Origin: Candidatus Woesearchaeota archaeon
GTDB lineage: Archaea > Nanobdellota > Nanobdellia > Woesearchaeales > CG1-02-33-12
DNA length: 5,160 nt
NCBI GenBank assembly: GCA_003561825.1
Contig: PWVO01000148.1
Span: 1 to 5,160 of the forward strand
Direction: 5' to 3'
This document shows positions 1 to 5,160 of the stretch, in pieces. How positions within the stretch are numbered: position 1 is the stretch's first letter; each line of letters opens with the position of its first letter. The notes under the pieces are model-generated. The model did no database searches. It had not been told where the DNA came from and worked only from the letters and a program-made list of their open reading frames with translations. A program made the position numbers and the translations under genes.

Positions 1-89
1 CTTTTTTCTGCTTCTGCTTCTGTTAGGCCTTTTGGTGATGTTTTTAGTGCTTTAAGTGCCTGCTCTGGTGTCTGCCTGTAATAGTTCAT
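1..89 (-). CDS. P-type cation-transporting ATPase, N-terminal fragment (gene continues off the left edge)
   Basis: This minus-strand frame is too short for ordinary ORF calling because the window cuts it. Reading from the ATG at 89-87 gives 29 codons beginning MNYYRQTPEQALKALKTSPK and continuing GLTEAEAEK. This matches the usual start of the cation-transporter N-terminal domain of P-type ATPases (TPEEAL..L.TS..GLT..EA..R). That cytoplasmic domain precedes the first membrane helices in Ca2+, Na+ or H+ pumping type II and III ATPases. The start is well supported: GAGGTG lies immediately upstream and no other ATG is near. The gene is divergent from the glucoamylase-like gene. The transported ion cannot be told from this fragment, and the phosphorylated DKTG site lies outside the window. 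The family call is based on one short motif, but a distinctive one. Confidence 0.75.
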   Translation of the reverse strand, partial: MNYYRQTPEQALKALKTSPKGLTEAEAEK

Positions 90-92
90 ATT

Positions 93-98
93 CACCTC
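93..98 (-). promoter_or_regulatory. Shine-Dalgarno site of the P-type ATPase gene
   Basis: On the minus strand the sequence GAGGTG is followed by AAT and then the ATG. It is a six-base match to the archaeal anti-SD of 16S rRNA (which pairs with GGAGGTGAT). It fixes the ATPase start at 89. Confidence 0.75.
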
Positions 99-124
99 TT
101 TTATTAGCTTGTGGTTTATTTAGG

Positions 125-134
125 TATTTATATT
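125..134. promoter_or_regulatory. TATA-like core in the divergent spacer, possibly shared by both genes
   Basis: The 71-base spacer between the two divergent genes contains TATTTATATT. On the plus strand TTTATATT is centred about 30 bases before the ATG at 161, which would give a leaderless or nearly leaderless transcript; no SD precedes that ATG. On the minus strand the same bases read AATATAAATA, centred about 40 bases before the ATPase ATG, leaving room for a short leader holding the GAGGTG site. Use in both directions is an inference; each direction could instead use another AT-rich stretch nearby. Confidence 0.4.
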
Positions 135-160
135 TTTTTGATTTGGGCGAAGATTAATAA

Positions 161-1243
161 ATGAAGGAAATAACAGGAAGGATGATGCATGCTAAAACAA
201 TTGAAAGGGTTGCAGAGGAAAGCAAAAATGTTATTCTTGACTGCTGTTTTCCTAATGGTGCTATTGTTGCTGCAAATTCATCAAAGAGCTATTACCCTAA
301 GCAGGCTAAGAATTACAGGTTTGTGTGGCCCAGGGATGCAATGTATGCCTGCATTGCTGCTGATATTCTCGGGCTTGACATACAGGAGAAGTTTTTCAAA
401 TGGTGCATGAAAGCTGAGTCATGGGAAAGAACCGGGCTGTTTTATGAGAAGTATTATGTTAATGGCAAAAAGGCAAGGTTTAATCTGCAGCCAGACCAGA
501 CTGGAAGTGTTCTTATTGCTCTTCATTATTTTTTTAAGAAATGCCCTGGAAGATTTGAAAGGCTTATTAGAAAGTCAGCAGACGGGCTTTGCAGGATATG
601 GGACAAGAATCATTTTAATGTTATTACACAGGACTTGTGGGAGGAGAGGCTTTGCTTTCCTGACCTGAGAGAAGGCTTTAGTTATTCTGCTGCTGTGTGC
701 GCAAGGGGGCTTGAGTGCGCAAATGAGATAATGCCTAACAGGAGATGGAAAGAGGTTTCCAGGCAGATGAGGGATGCTGTTCTTAAGAGCAAAGGGGATT
801 TTTTTTACAGGTCTTTTGGGAAGATTAATGATTTCAGAACTGATGCCTCTCTTCTCGGGCTTGTGTGGCCTTCTGGTCTGGTTAAGGCAGATAACATCAG
901 GATGAAGAATACTGTAAAGCTGATTGAGAAGGGGATTGCAAAAGGCTATGAGGTGCACAGGTATGAGAATGATGATTATGACGGCTGGATGTACAGGGGC
1001 ATGCACAGGAAGAAAGGTGCAGGGTATTGGCCGCTTCTTAATTTCTGGATGTCTGTTTATTATGCTGAAGAGGGAAATAAAAGGAAGGCAATGAGGTATT
1101 ATAATAGGGTTATTTCAGACTTGGATGGCAAAACACATATTCCTGAGCAGATTTTTAAGAATAAGGCCCAGGTGTCTGTTTCTCCTCTATGCTGGTCTCA
1201 TTCTATGTTTGTTATTGCATCAAGAAAGCTTGGGATTTTTTAG
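161..1243 (+). CDS. Glycoside hydrolase family 15 (glucoamylase-like) catalytic domain protein
   Basis: The 360-residue product resembles the (alpha/alpha)6-barrel catalytic domain of GH15 enzymes, which release glucose from the non-reducing ends of alpha-glucans by inversion. Visible hallmarks are the substrate-binding motif FVWPRDA at residues 54-60, DLWEE at 158-162 (the glutamate after Trp, E161, is the expected general acid), HIPEQ at 326-330 (E329 the expected general base), and SPLCWSHSM at 341-349, matching the usual APL.WSHA segment. There is no signal peptide or membrane segment, so it should act in the cytoplasm, perhaps on glycogen, maltodextrin or trehalose. Typical prokaryotic GH15 proteins exceed 600 residues and carry an N-terminal beta-sandwich domain; that domain is absent and homology starts within about 30 residues. 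The ATG at 161 suits a leaderless transcript; ATGs at 182 and 185, just after GGAAGG, are alternatives. Exact substrate is unknown. Confidence 0.85.
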   Translation: MKEITGRMMHAKTIERVAEESKNVILDCCFPNGAIVAANSSKSYYPKQAKNYRFVWPRDAMYACIAADILGLDIQEKFFKWCMKAESWERTGLFYEKYYVNGKKARFNLQPDQTGSVLIALHYFFKKCPGRFERLIRKSADGLCRIWDKNHFNVITQDLWEERLCFPDLREGFSYSAAVCARGLECANEIMPNRRWKEVSRQMRDAVLKSKGDFFYRSFGKINDFRTDASLLGLVWPSGLVKADNIRMKNTVKLIEKGIAKGYEVHRYENDDYDGWMYRGMHRKKGAGYWPLLNFWMSVYYAEEGNKRKAMRYYNRVISDLDGKTHIPEQIFKNKAQVSVSPLCWSHSMFVIASRKLGIF

Positions 1244-1268
1244 CATTTAATCATTGAGTAATAGCAAA

Positions 1269-1280
1269 ATATATATATAT
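1269..1280 (+). promoter_or_regulatory. TATA-like (AT)6 box upstream of the small membrane-protein gene
   Basis: Six AT dinucleotides run directly into GTGTGT. The box is centred about 32 bases before the ATG at 1307, the spacing expected of an archaeal TATA box on a leaderless or very short-leader transcript. This favours the ATG at 1307 over the upstream GTG at 1283, which would lie before the expected transcription start. Confidence 0.45.
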
Positions 1281-1296
1281 GTGTGTCTACCTTTAT

Positions 1297-1309
1297 TATT
1301 TTAAGAATG
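1297..1309 (+). repeat. 13-base direct repeat, left copy
   Basis: TATTTTAAGAATG occurs here and again at 1723-1735, the two copies bracketing the AT-rich small gene. This copy ends in the gene's start codon. Identity stops on both sides. In AT-rich DNA of this length a chance repeat of 13 bases is possible. Confidence 0.5.
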
Positions 1310-1690
1310 AAATATCAAAATTTACTTAAATCAAAACTTTTTGCTCCTGAAAGAGTTGATAAAATTCTGAGTGGATTAGAATATACGGCTTTAGTATTTT
1401 TTAATTTAATATCTATTGGTACCGGCATTCTTTCTTATGAACGCTTTATCAATGAGGATTATAAAAATGGAATTACTTGGGCTATGTTTACTGCAGGGAT
1501 TCAGATTGGAAATTATTTTAATATAAAAAATAAAAAACTTAGAGAAAAATCTAGAGAAAATCACTTAAAATATATGAGGAGAATAGATGATGAGTGTAGA
1601 AAAAAATTATCAGAAGAAATTTCTATGGATGCAGAAGATTTGGAATATACAGGAAGGTTGGAAAATACAGTGAATGATTATGAAATATAA
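1307..1690 (+). CDS. Unrecognised small two-span membrane protein
   Basis: The 127-residue product belongs to no family I recognise. Two hydrophobic stretches are evident, about residues 25-44 (YTALVFFNLISIGTGILS region) and 54-73 (ITWAMFTAGIQIGNYFNI region), joined by a short charged loop. After them comes a lysine/arginine-rich, probably helical segment (about 74-106) and an acidic tail rich in Glu and Asp. By the positive-inside rule the tail is probably cytoplasmic, making a small membrane hairpin with a soluble helical tail. Codons are strongly AT-biased: 1501-1560 is about 17% G+C by hand count, against 45% for 541-600 in the glucoamylase-like gene. I prefer the ATG at 1307 because a TATA-like box sits about 32 bases upstream. 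A GTG at 1283 would add eight residues but has no support. It stands alone, convergent with the NAD operon. Function unknown; recent acquisition is plausible. Confidence 0.65.
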   Translation: MKYQNLLKSKLFAPERVDKILSGLEYTALVFFNLISIGTGILSYERFINEDYKNGITWAMFTAGIQIGNYFNIKNKKLREKSRENHLKYMRRIDDECRKKLSEEISMDAEDLEYTGRLENTVNDYEI

Positions 1691-1698
1691 TTTTTTTT
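1691..1698 (+). terminator. Poly-T terminator after the small membrane-protein gene
   Basis: Eight T residues directly follow the TAA stop, with no GC-rich hairpin before them. Archaeal RNA polymerase commonly terminates at such U-tracts. The remaining spacer to 1765 holds no gene, and no comparable T-run is seen on the minus strand after the pncB stop. Confidence 0.5.
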
Positions 1699-1722
1699 CT
1701 GGTTAAGATAATTCAACTGAGA

Positions 1723-1735
1723 TATTTTAAGAATG
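1723..1735 (+). repeat. 13-base direct repeat, right copy
   Basis: Second perfect copy of TATTTTAAGAATG, 426 bases downstream of the first and located in the spacer between the convergent genes. Confidence 0.5.
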
Positions 1736-1765
1736 GGAAAAGGGCATAAGAATAGGATTATATTC

Positions 1766-3295
1766 TCACTTTTTTATTGCATATTTTTCCATAAGCTCTG
1801 TTTTAACTTTTTTCATGCCAGGGCTTAGGCCTACAAGATACTCTGCAGGGTTTTCAAGCCTCCTGACTTCAGGCCATATTTTCTTTAGTTCCTGGGATGC
1901 CCTGTGTTTGATTTCATCTAGGCTGGGGCGTGAGAAATAAACAGTACCCCCATCAATCATTGTTTCTAGCAGAGGAATGGCAGCTGGGTTTTTGAATTCT
2001 TTTGACTCATATTGCTTTGACCTGTGGTGAACTGTAATGCTGTCTCCGATTTCTTCATCTGGCCTCATCAGCACATCAGCGGCATAATATCCGTTCTGGT
2101 CTAATAATCTGTATGGCTTTTTTATTCCTGGGTCTGTTATTTTTTCTTCATTTCCTGATATCTTTATAACTTCCCTGTCACCTACCTGGACCAATTTGTA
2201 AACCGGTCCTAAAGAAGGTGATTCTTCTGCTGTAACAAGCTTTGTCCCTATGCCAAACATATCAATTTTTGCCCCCTGCTCTTTTAAGGCTTTTCTTGTC
2301 CACTCATCAATGTCATTTGAAACAACTATCTTAGTGTCGTTAAATCCATTATCATCGAGAATTTTTCTGATGATCTTGCTCTGGTAAGCAAGGTCTCCGC
2401 TGTCATCCCTTACTCCCTTAAATGTTTTTAAGCCTAGTTTTTTTGCTGTGCTTACAGCATCCTCTGTGCCGCTTCGATAGCCGTATGTGTCTATCAGGAA
2501 AACACTCTCTTCAGCAAATACTTTTGCATAAGATTCAAATGCCTCTTTTTGTGTAGGAAAAGCCATCACAAAACTGTGTGCATGCGTTCCTTTTGCAGGG
2601 ATTCCATAAACCTGCTCTGCCAGAACATTAGATGTGCCTGATCCTCCGCCAATATAAGCTGATCTTGATGCTATTAAGCCTCCTTCTATCCCGCCTTGTG
2701 CTCTTCTCAGTCCGAATTCTATAAAAGGCTCATTTCCCTGGTCAGAGATTCTTGCTGCTTTTGTTGAAACAAGAGTTGCAAAACCAAGCTGATTAAGAAC
2801 AAAAGTTTCTATAAAATTAGACATTGGCAGGGGAGCAGTTACCTGCAACATGGGCAGATAAGGCTGTGCCATAGTTCCTTCTGGCAAGGCCTCAACTTTG
2901 CCGCTAAATCTTGCTTCCCTTATGTATTCAAAAAAAGATTCTGGCATCTTCCAGTTTTTTCTGATATGGTCTATGTCTCTGCCAGTAAACTGGAATTCCT
3001 CCAGATATTCAATTATCCTCTCCAGGCCAGAAACTATAGTGAAACCTCCGCTGAAAGGATTTCCTCTGTAAAGGGCATTGAATGTTGCTGCTTCCTCTGC
3101 TTTTCCTGACTCGATGTAAGCTGCCATCATAGTGAACTGGTAAAGGTCTGCAGCCATTGCCTGATTAATCGGGGGCTTTTCTGAGAGGAAATAGGATTTT
3201 CCATTGCAGCCCTTTACTTCAGCCCATCCCATTCTGGTGTTCTCGACTAGATCCAGGCCTTTAGAAAGCAATTCTTCAACATCAACATCTTTCAT
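1766..3295 (-). CDS. pncB: Nicotinate phosphoribosyltransferase
   Basis: The enzyme joins nicotinate and PRPP to make nicotinate mononucleotide, coupled to ATP hydrolysis; it is the entry step of the Preiss-Handler salvage route to NAD in the cytoplasm. The 509-residue product shows the family motifs in order: ADLYQFTMMAAY (49-60), RGNPFSGGF (77-85), EFGLRRAQG (193-201), GTHAHSFVMAF (236-246), GVRDDSGDL (294-302), SNDIDEW (326-332) and FGIGTKLVT (347-355). H240 aligns with the histidine that is phosphorylated in characterised enzymes. The GTHAHS form and length fit the long branch of the family. About 48 residues precede the DLYQFT motif, more than the dozen or so usual. The extension looks real because GGTG lies six bases before the ATG at 3295, and no SD was checked or noticed at later Met codons. 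It is last in the operon, 39 bases after nadE. Confidence 0.93.
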   Translation of the reverse strand: MKDVDVEELLSKGLDLVENTRMGWAEVKGCNGKSYFLSEKPPINQAMAADLYQFTMMAAYIESGKAEEAATFNALYRGNPFSGGFTIVSGLERIIEYLEEFQFTGRDIDHIRKNWKMPESFFEYIREARFSGKVEALPEGTMAQPYLPMLQVTAPLPMSNFIETFVLNQLGFATLVSTKAARISDQGNEPFIEFGLRRAQGGIEGGLIASRSAYIGGGSGTSNVLAEQVYGIPAKGTHAHSFVMAFPTQKEAFESYAKVFAEESVFLIDTYGYRSGTEDAVSTAKKLGLKTFKGVRDDSGDLAYQSKIIRKILDDNGFNDTKIVVSNDIDEWTRKALKEQGAKIDMFGIGTKLVTAEESPSLGPVYKLVQVGDREVIKISGNEEKITDPGIKKPYRLLDQNGYYAADVLMRPDEEIGDSITVHHRSKQYESKEFKNPAAIPLLETMIDGGTVYFSRPSLDEIKHRASQELKKIWPEVRRLENPAEYLVGLSPGMKKVKTELMEKYAIKK

Positions 3296-3301
3296 TTATC
3301 C

Positions 3302-3305
3302 CACC
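3302..3305 (-). promoter_or_regulatory. Shine-Dalgarno site of pncB
   Basis: GGTG on the minus strand lies six bases before the pncB ATG at 3295 and supports the longer N-terminus. An ATG at 3307-3305 overlaps it but meets TAA after three codons, so it is not the gene start. Confidence 0.6.
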
Positions 3306-3334
3306 ATATTGTTCAATTGTGCTTTGCTGGAAAT

Positions 3335-4258
3335 TTAGTCCAACCCTGCAAAGCCCTCGATAAATTTTTTTCTCAGTTTTTCACTATTAGTTTCAGTGTA
3401 ATTACGTTCATGATTCTCTTTTTTAAAAAGTTTCCCTAATTCTGGATGAGGGGGCATATATTTTTTATGTTCTGCATTTCTGACAAGCTTATTTACCCTG
3501 CTGATTAAAGAACTGTCAATATTTTCTGTGTTTCCTTTTAGTATCTTGTCTAAGACTGGATATGTTAATCCTATTATCTGCTCGTCATTCATCTTGTCAG
3601 AAAGCCCTGCGTCCGGCTTCATTTTATCGTAAAGGTATTCAGGCGGGACTCCCAGATGCTCTGCAAGGCCGTATAATTCCATTTTGTAAAGGTCTAAAAC
3701 AGGCTCTACGTCAACTCCGCCGTCGCCGTATTTTGTAAAAAAGCCTATCTCAAATTCTGACTTGTTTGTAGTGCCAAGCACTATAGAGTTAAGGGAGTAT
3801 GCAATATCCATCAGCTTTATCATGCGCTCTCTTGCCATAAGGTTTCCTTTTTGTGTTGGAGTCCTGAATAAATACGGATGTTTTGAGATGCTCTCATCAA
3901 CTTCGGGCTGGATATTGATAATTCCAGGGATTGTAACAACTGCTCTTTCTCCTGTAACACCATCATGCACTTCTGAGGTTACTGATGAAGGCAGATCAAG
4001 AATATGAGCGATTTTTCTACCTTTGTGATAATCCTGAGTGCTGTAAGGCAGGCAGACTCCAAAGACACGCTCTGGCCCTAATGCATTTTTTGCAAGGAAA
4101 GCAACAACTGTGGAGTCTATTCCTCCGCTCAGTCCTATAACTCCCATTTTCCTTCCCTGGCCTTCTACTTTTTCGTAAATAAACTTCTCTATAGTTCCTG
4201 CTATTTTTTTATAATTCATTTTAACACCCTGTGTATCCACATCAAAAAATACTATCAT
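3335..4258 (-). CDS. nadE: NAD synthetase, ammonia-dependent type
   Basis: NadE amidates nicotinate adenine dinucleotide to NAD using ATP, the last step of NAD synthesis in the cytoplasm. The 307-residue frame shows the PP-loop SGGIDST (44-50), KGNLMARERM (137-146), LGTTNKSE (161-168), TKYGDGGVDVEP (175-186) and KPDAGL (214-219), with HKKYMPP (264-270) near the end and a charged tail of about 37 residues beyond it. There is no glutaminase (nitrilase-like) domain, so ammonia should be the nitrogen donor. Two starts are possible. The ATG at 4258 overlaps the upstream stop as ATGA and has GAGGT eight bases before it. The ATG at 4219 (M14) has GGTG five bases before it and is where family homology begins (MNYKKIAGTIEKF). 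The 13 residues between look foreign and resemble a nicotinamidase-type N-terminus. A 294-residue protein from 4219 is equally plausible. The product feeds from pncB through an adenylyltransferase located elsewhere. Confidence 0.93.
   Translation of the reverse strand: MIVFFDVDTQGVKMNYKKIAGTIEKFIYEKVEGQGRKMGVIGLSGGIDSTVVAFLAKNALGPERVFGVCLPYSTQDYHKGRKIAHILDLPSSVTSEVHDGVTGERAVVTIPGIINIQPEVDESISKHPYLFRTPTQKGNLMARERMIKLMDIAYSLNSIVLGTTNKSEFEIGFFTKYGDGGVDVEPVLDLYKMELYGLAEHLGVPPEYLYDKMKPDAGLSDKMNDEQIIGLTYPVLDKILKGNTENIDSSLISRVNKLVRNAEHKKYMPPHPELGKLFKKENHERNYTETNSEKLRKKFIEGFAGLD
4225..4228 (-). promoter_or_regulatory. Internal Shine-Dalgarno site for the shorter NadE start
   Basis: GGTG followed by TTAAA and ATG (4219-4217) on the minus strand. 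The spacing of five bases suits initiation at M14, where NAD synthetase homology starts, and suggests this was nadE's own original translation signal. Confidence 0.5.
4229..4258 (-). pseudogene. Possible ten-codon remnant of a nicotinamidase/isochorismatase-like gene
   Basis: The first ten codons of the long NadE frame read MIVFFDVDTQ. Seen: this does not align with NAD synthetase, whose recognisable start is MNYKK four codons later. Known: a group of isochorismatase-fold cysteine hydrolases, the superfamily including nicotinamidase PncA, begins with a strand followed by (F/W)DVDTQxDF, where the aspartate before TQ matches the catalytic Asp of the Asp-Lys-Cys triad. Inferred: a pncA-like gene once sat between the aminotransferase and nadE, keeping the ATGA overlap and GAGGT site, and an internal deletion removed all but its first ten codons, ending at nadE's own GGTG. 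The match is short, so chance or a genuine NadE extension remains possible. Confidence 0.4.
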
Positions 4259-5160
4259 TTTTTTGTACCTCTTTCTTTTAATGCAAAATAAGGTGTAAGG
4301 CAGAACCTGTACCCATGCCCTCTCCTAAAATCCTTGACTGTCTCTTTTTGTTCAGGTGTCATTTTTGCAGTGCTTTCCCTGTCTATATAGCTCAAAAGCA
4401 GTGAGTCACTTGCTTTGAAAGGTATGCTAAACTCTGATCTAAGGTCATTTACAATCTCTTCCTGCACTGGCCTGTATCTTTCATATAAGACAGAAGCTTT
4501 CCCTGAATTTACACCTAAATCCTCGCAAAGCTTGAGAACCTCAAGTGTTCTTAGCTTATCTGTAAACCATCTTCCACCATAAAGATAATTATCTGCCTCT
4601 TCTCTTAGGAAAACAAACCCTGTTTCTCTTAAATTAAAAACTCCATAAGGCTTGCTTGGAGATAAAAATACAGCAGGAATGTTTTTGTCTGAAACATCAA
4701 AATCATATGCTTTAGTTGATCCAACATAAGCAAGGTCAAGCATAACTTTATGTTCGTTTTCCAGAAGGCTTCTTACCAGCCCGTCAGGGAGGATGTTGCC
4801 GTCAATTGCAGAAGGATTGGATATGATCCAGAGCCCTGGCTTTATATTCTCTGGCTTTAAATGATGGGGATCATGCTCATTAAGAGCCATTTTGAGGGCT
4901 TTGTTGGCATAAACAGAAAAGCCTTCATATTCTCCTGCTAGGAGGTTTATTGATTCTGTGTTATCAGCAACTTTCATTTTTGTTAAAACCTTGAAAAGTG
5001 CTTCACTTGAGCCTGGGCAGGCATAAAAATGGTCAAAAGAGTCAAGGCCTTTAACTGTCTGGCTGTATCTTTCTATTATTCTCCTGCCAACAGGGATAAA
5101 AAGCTCGTCAAGGTTGATGCACCCTTTAAGTGGGCCTTCTCTGTGAGCAGGAAATTCTAA
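4255..5160 (-). CDS. PLP-dependent class I/II aminotransferase, 5' end beyond the window
   Basis: The frame stays open to the right edge, so the Met at 4977 is internal and 61 further residues precede it (starting LEFPAHREGPLKG). Counting from the edge, 301 residues are visible. Fold-type I signatures are in order: ACPGSSEALF (47-56, PLP phosphate-binding region), GEYEGFSVYA (76-85, the usual tyrosine-containing strand), SNPSAIDG (114-121; N115 contacts the cofactor in the family), DLAY (142-145; D142 pairs with the pyridine nitrogen), SPSKPYG (167-173; K170 is the expected Schiff-base lysine) and YRFCL (284-288; R285 the likely substrate-carboxylate arginine). The catalytic core is intact and cytoplasmic. 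The amino-acid substrate cannot be assigned; histidinol-phosphate- or aspartate-type enzymes are possible relatives. It heads the visible operon, overlapping the next ATG by four bases, so it is probably co-transcribed with the NAD salvage genes. Confidence 0.85.
   Translation of the reverse strand, partial: LEFPAHREGPLKGCINLDELFIPVGRRIIERYSQTVKGLDSFDHFYACPGSSEALFKVLTKMKVADNTESINLLAGEYEGFSVYANKALKMALNEHDPHHLKPENIKPGLWIISNPSAIDGNILPDGLVRSLLENEHKVMLDLAYVGSTKAYDFDVSDKNIPAVFLSPSKPYGVFNLRETGFVFLREEADNYLYGGRWFTDKLRTLEVLKLCEDLGVNSGKASVLYERYRPVQEEIVNDLRSEFSIPFKASDSLLLSYIDRESTAKMTPEQKETVKDFRRGHGYRFCLTPYFALKERGTKK
4267..4271 (-). promoter_or_regulatory. Shine-Dalgarno site before the upstream NadE-frame ATG
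   Basis: GAGGT on the minus strand lies eight bases before the ATG at 4258, inside the last codons of the aminotransferase gene. It supports coupled translation across the ATGA overlap, and under the deletion idea it originally served a lost nicotinamidase-like gene. Confidence 0.55.

Noticed and set aside
189..668. Two short plus-strand frames (189-410 and 444-668)
   Set aside because: Both are out-of-frame readings of the GH15 gene; the hydrophobic look of the first is a frame artefact.
575..1006. 143-residue open frame on the minus strand
   Set aside because: It lies wholly opposite the glucoamylase-like gene, whose catalytic motifs run through this region; the protein shows no family motif and is rich in Pro and His as expected of an antisense shadow.
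1236..1255. Terminator after the GH15 gene
   Set aside because: Only five T residues, overlapping the stop codon, and no hairpin or longer T-run; too weak to call.
1269..1286. AT/GT dinucleotide run as a microsatellite or phase-variable tract
   Set aside because: Only six AT and three GT units, placed outside any coding frame at promoter spacing; a TATA box explains it.
1283..1306. GTG start at 1283 for the small membrane protein
   Set aside because: No SD precedes it and it lies immediately after the TATA-like box, before the likely transcription start; the ATG at 1307 fits better.
3762..4007. 81-residue open frame on the plus strand
   Set aside because: It is the complement of conserved NadE motif regions and has no recognisable domain.
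4975..4977. ATG at 4977 as the start of the aminotransferase
   Set aside because: The frame continues without a stop to the window edge, and the upstream residues include the conserved GSSEALF motif, so this Met is internal.

Overview
The window looks like ordinary chromosome from an archaeon, most likely a small-genome DPANN-type lineage (Woesearchaeota or Pacearchaeota-like). That placement is an inference. It rests on Shine-Dalgarno sites of the GGTG/GAGGTG type, A/T-rich TATA-like boxes about 30 bases upstream of start codons with little or no leader, short intergenic gaps, a single-domain family 15 glucoamylase-like enzyme, and an ammonia-type NAD synthetase. Most genes are moderately AT-rich; one short gene in the middle is far more AT-rich than its neighbours.

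Left part (1-1243): the first 29 codons of a P-type cation ATPase run leftward off the window edge. A 71-base divergent spacer follows, with one AT-rich core that could serve both directions. Next is a complete rightward gene for a cytoplasmic glycoside hydrolase family 15 enzyme that retains the recognisable catalytic residues but has no N-terminal beta-sandwich domain.

Middle (1244-1765): a small, very AT-rich rightward gene encodes an unrecognised protein with two membrane segments and a charged, probably helical tail. It has its own TATA-like box, ends in a T-run, and lies between two perfect copies of a 13-base sequence. It is convergent with the operon to its right.

Right part (1766-5160, minus strand): a tight operon reads aminotransferase (5' end beyond the window), NAD synthetase (4-base ATGA overlap), then nicotinate phosphoribosyltransferase (39-base gap). 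The last two are the final and first steps of nicotinate salvage to NAD; the middle step, NaMN adenylyltransferase, is not in the window. The most curious detail is the start of the NAD synthetase frame. Its first ten residues, MIVFFDVDTQ, do not look like NAD synthetase but match the N-terminus of isochorismatase/nicotinamidase-like cysteine hydrolases, and a second SD and ATG follow at once, where NAD synthetase homology begins. This suggests a nicotinamidase-like gene that once sat between the aminotransferase and nadE and was deleted down to its first ten codons. No clear new multi-gene system, CRISPR array, RNA gene or transposon was seen.
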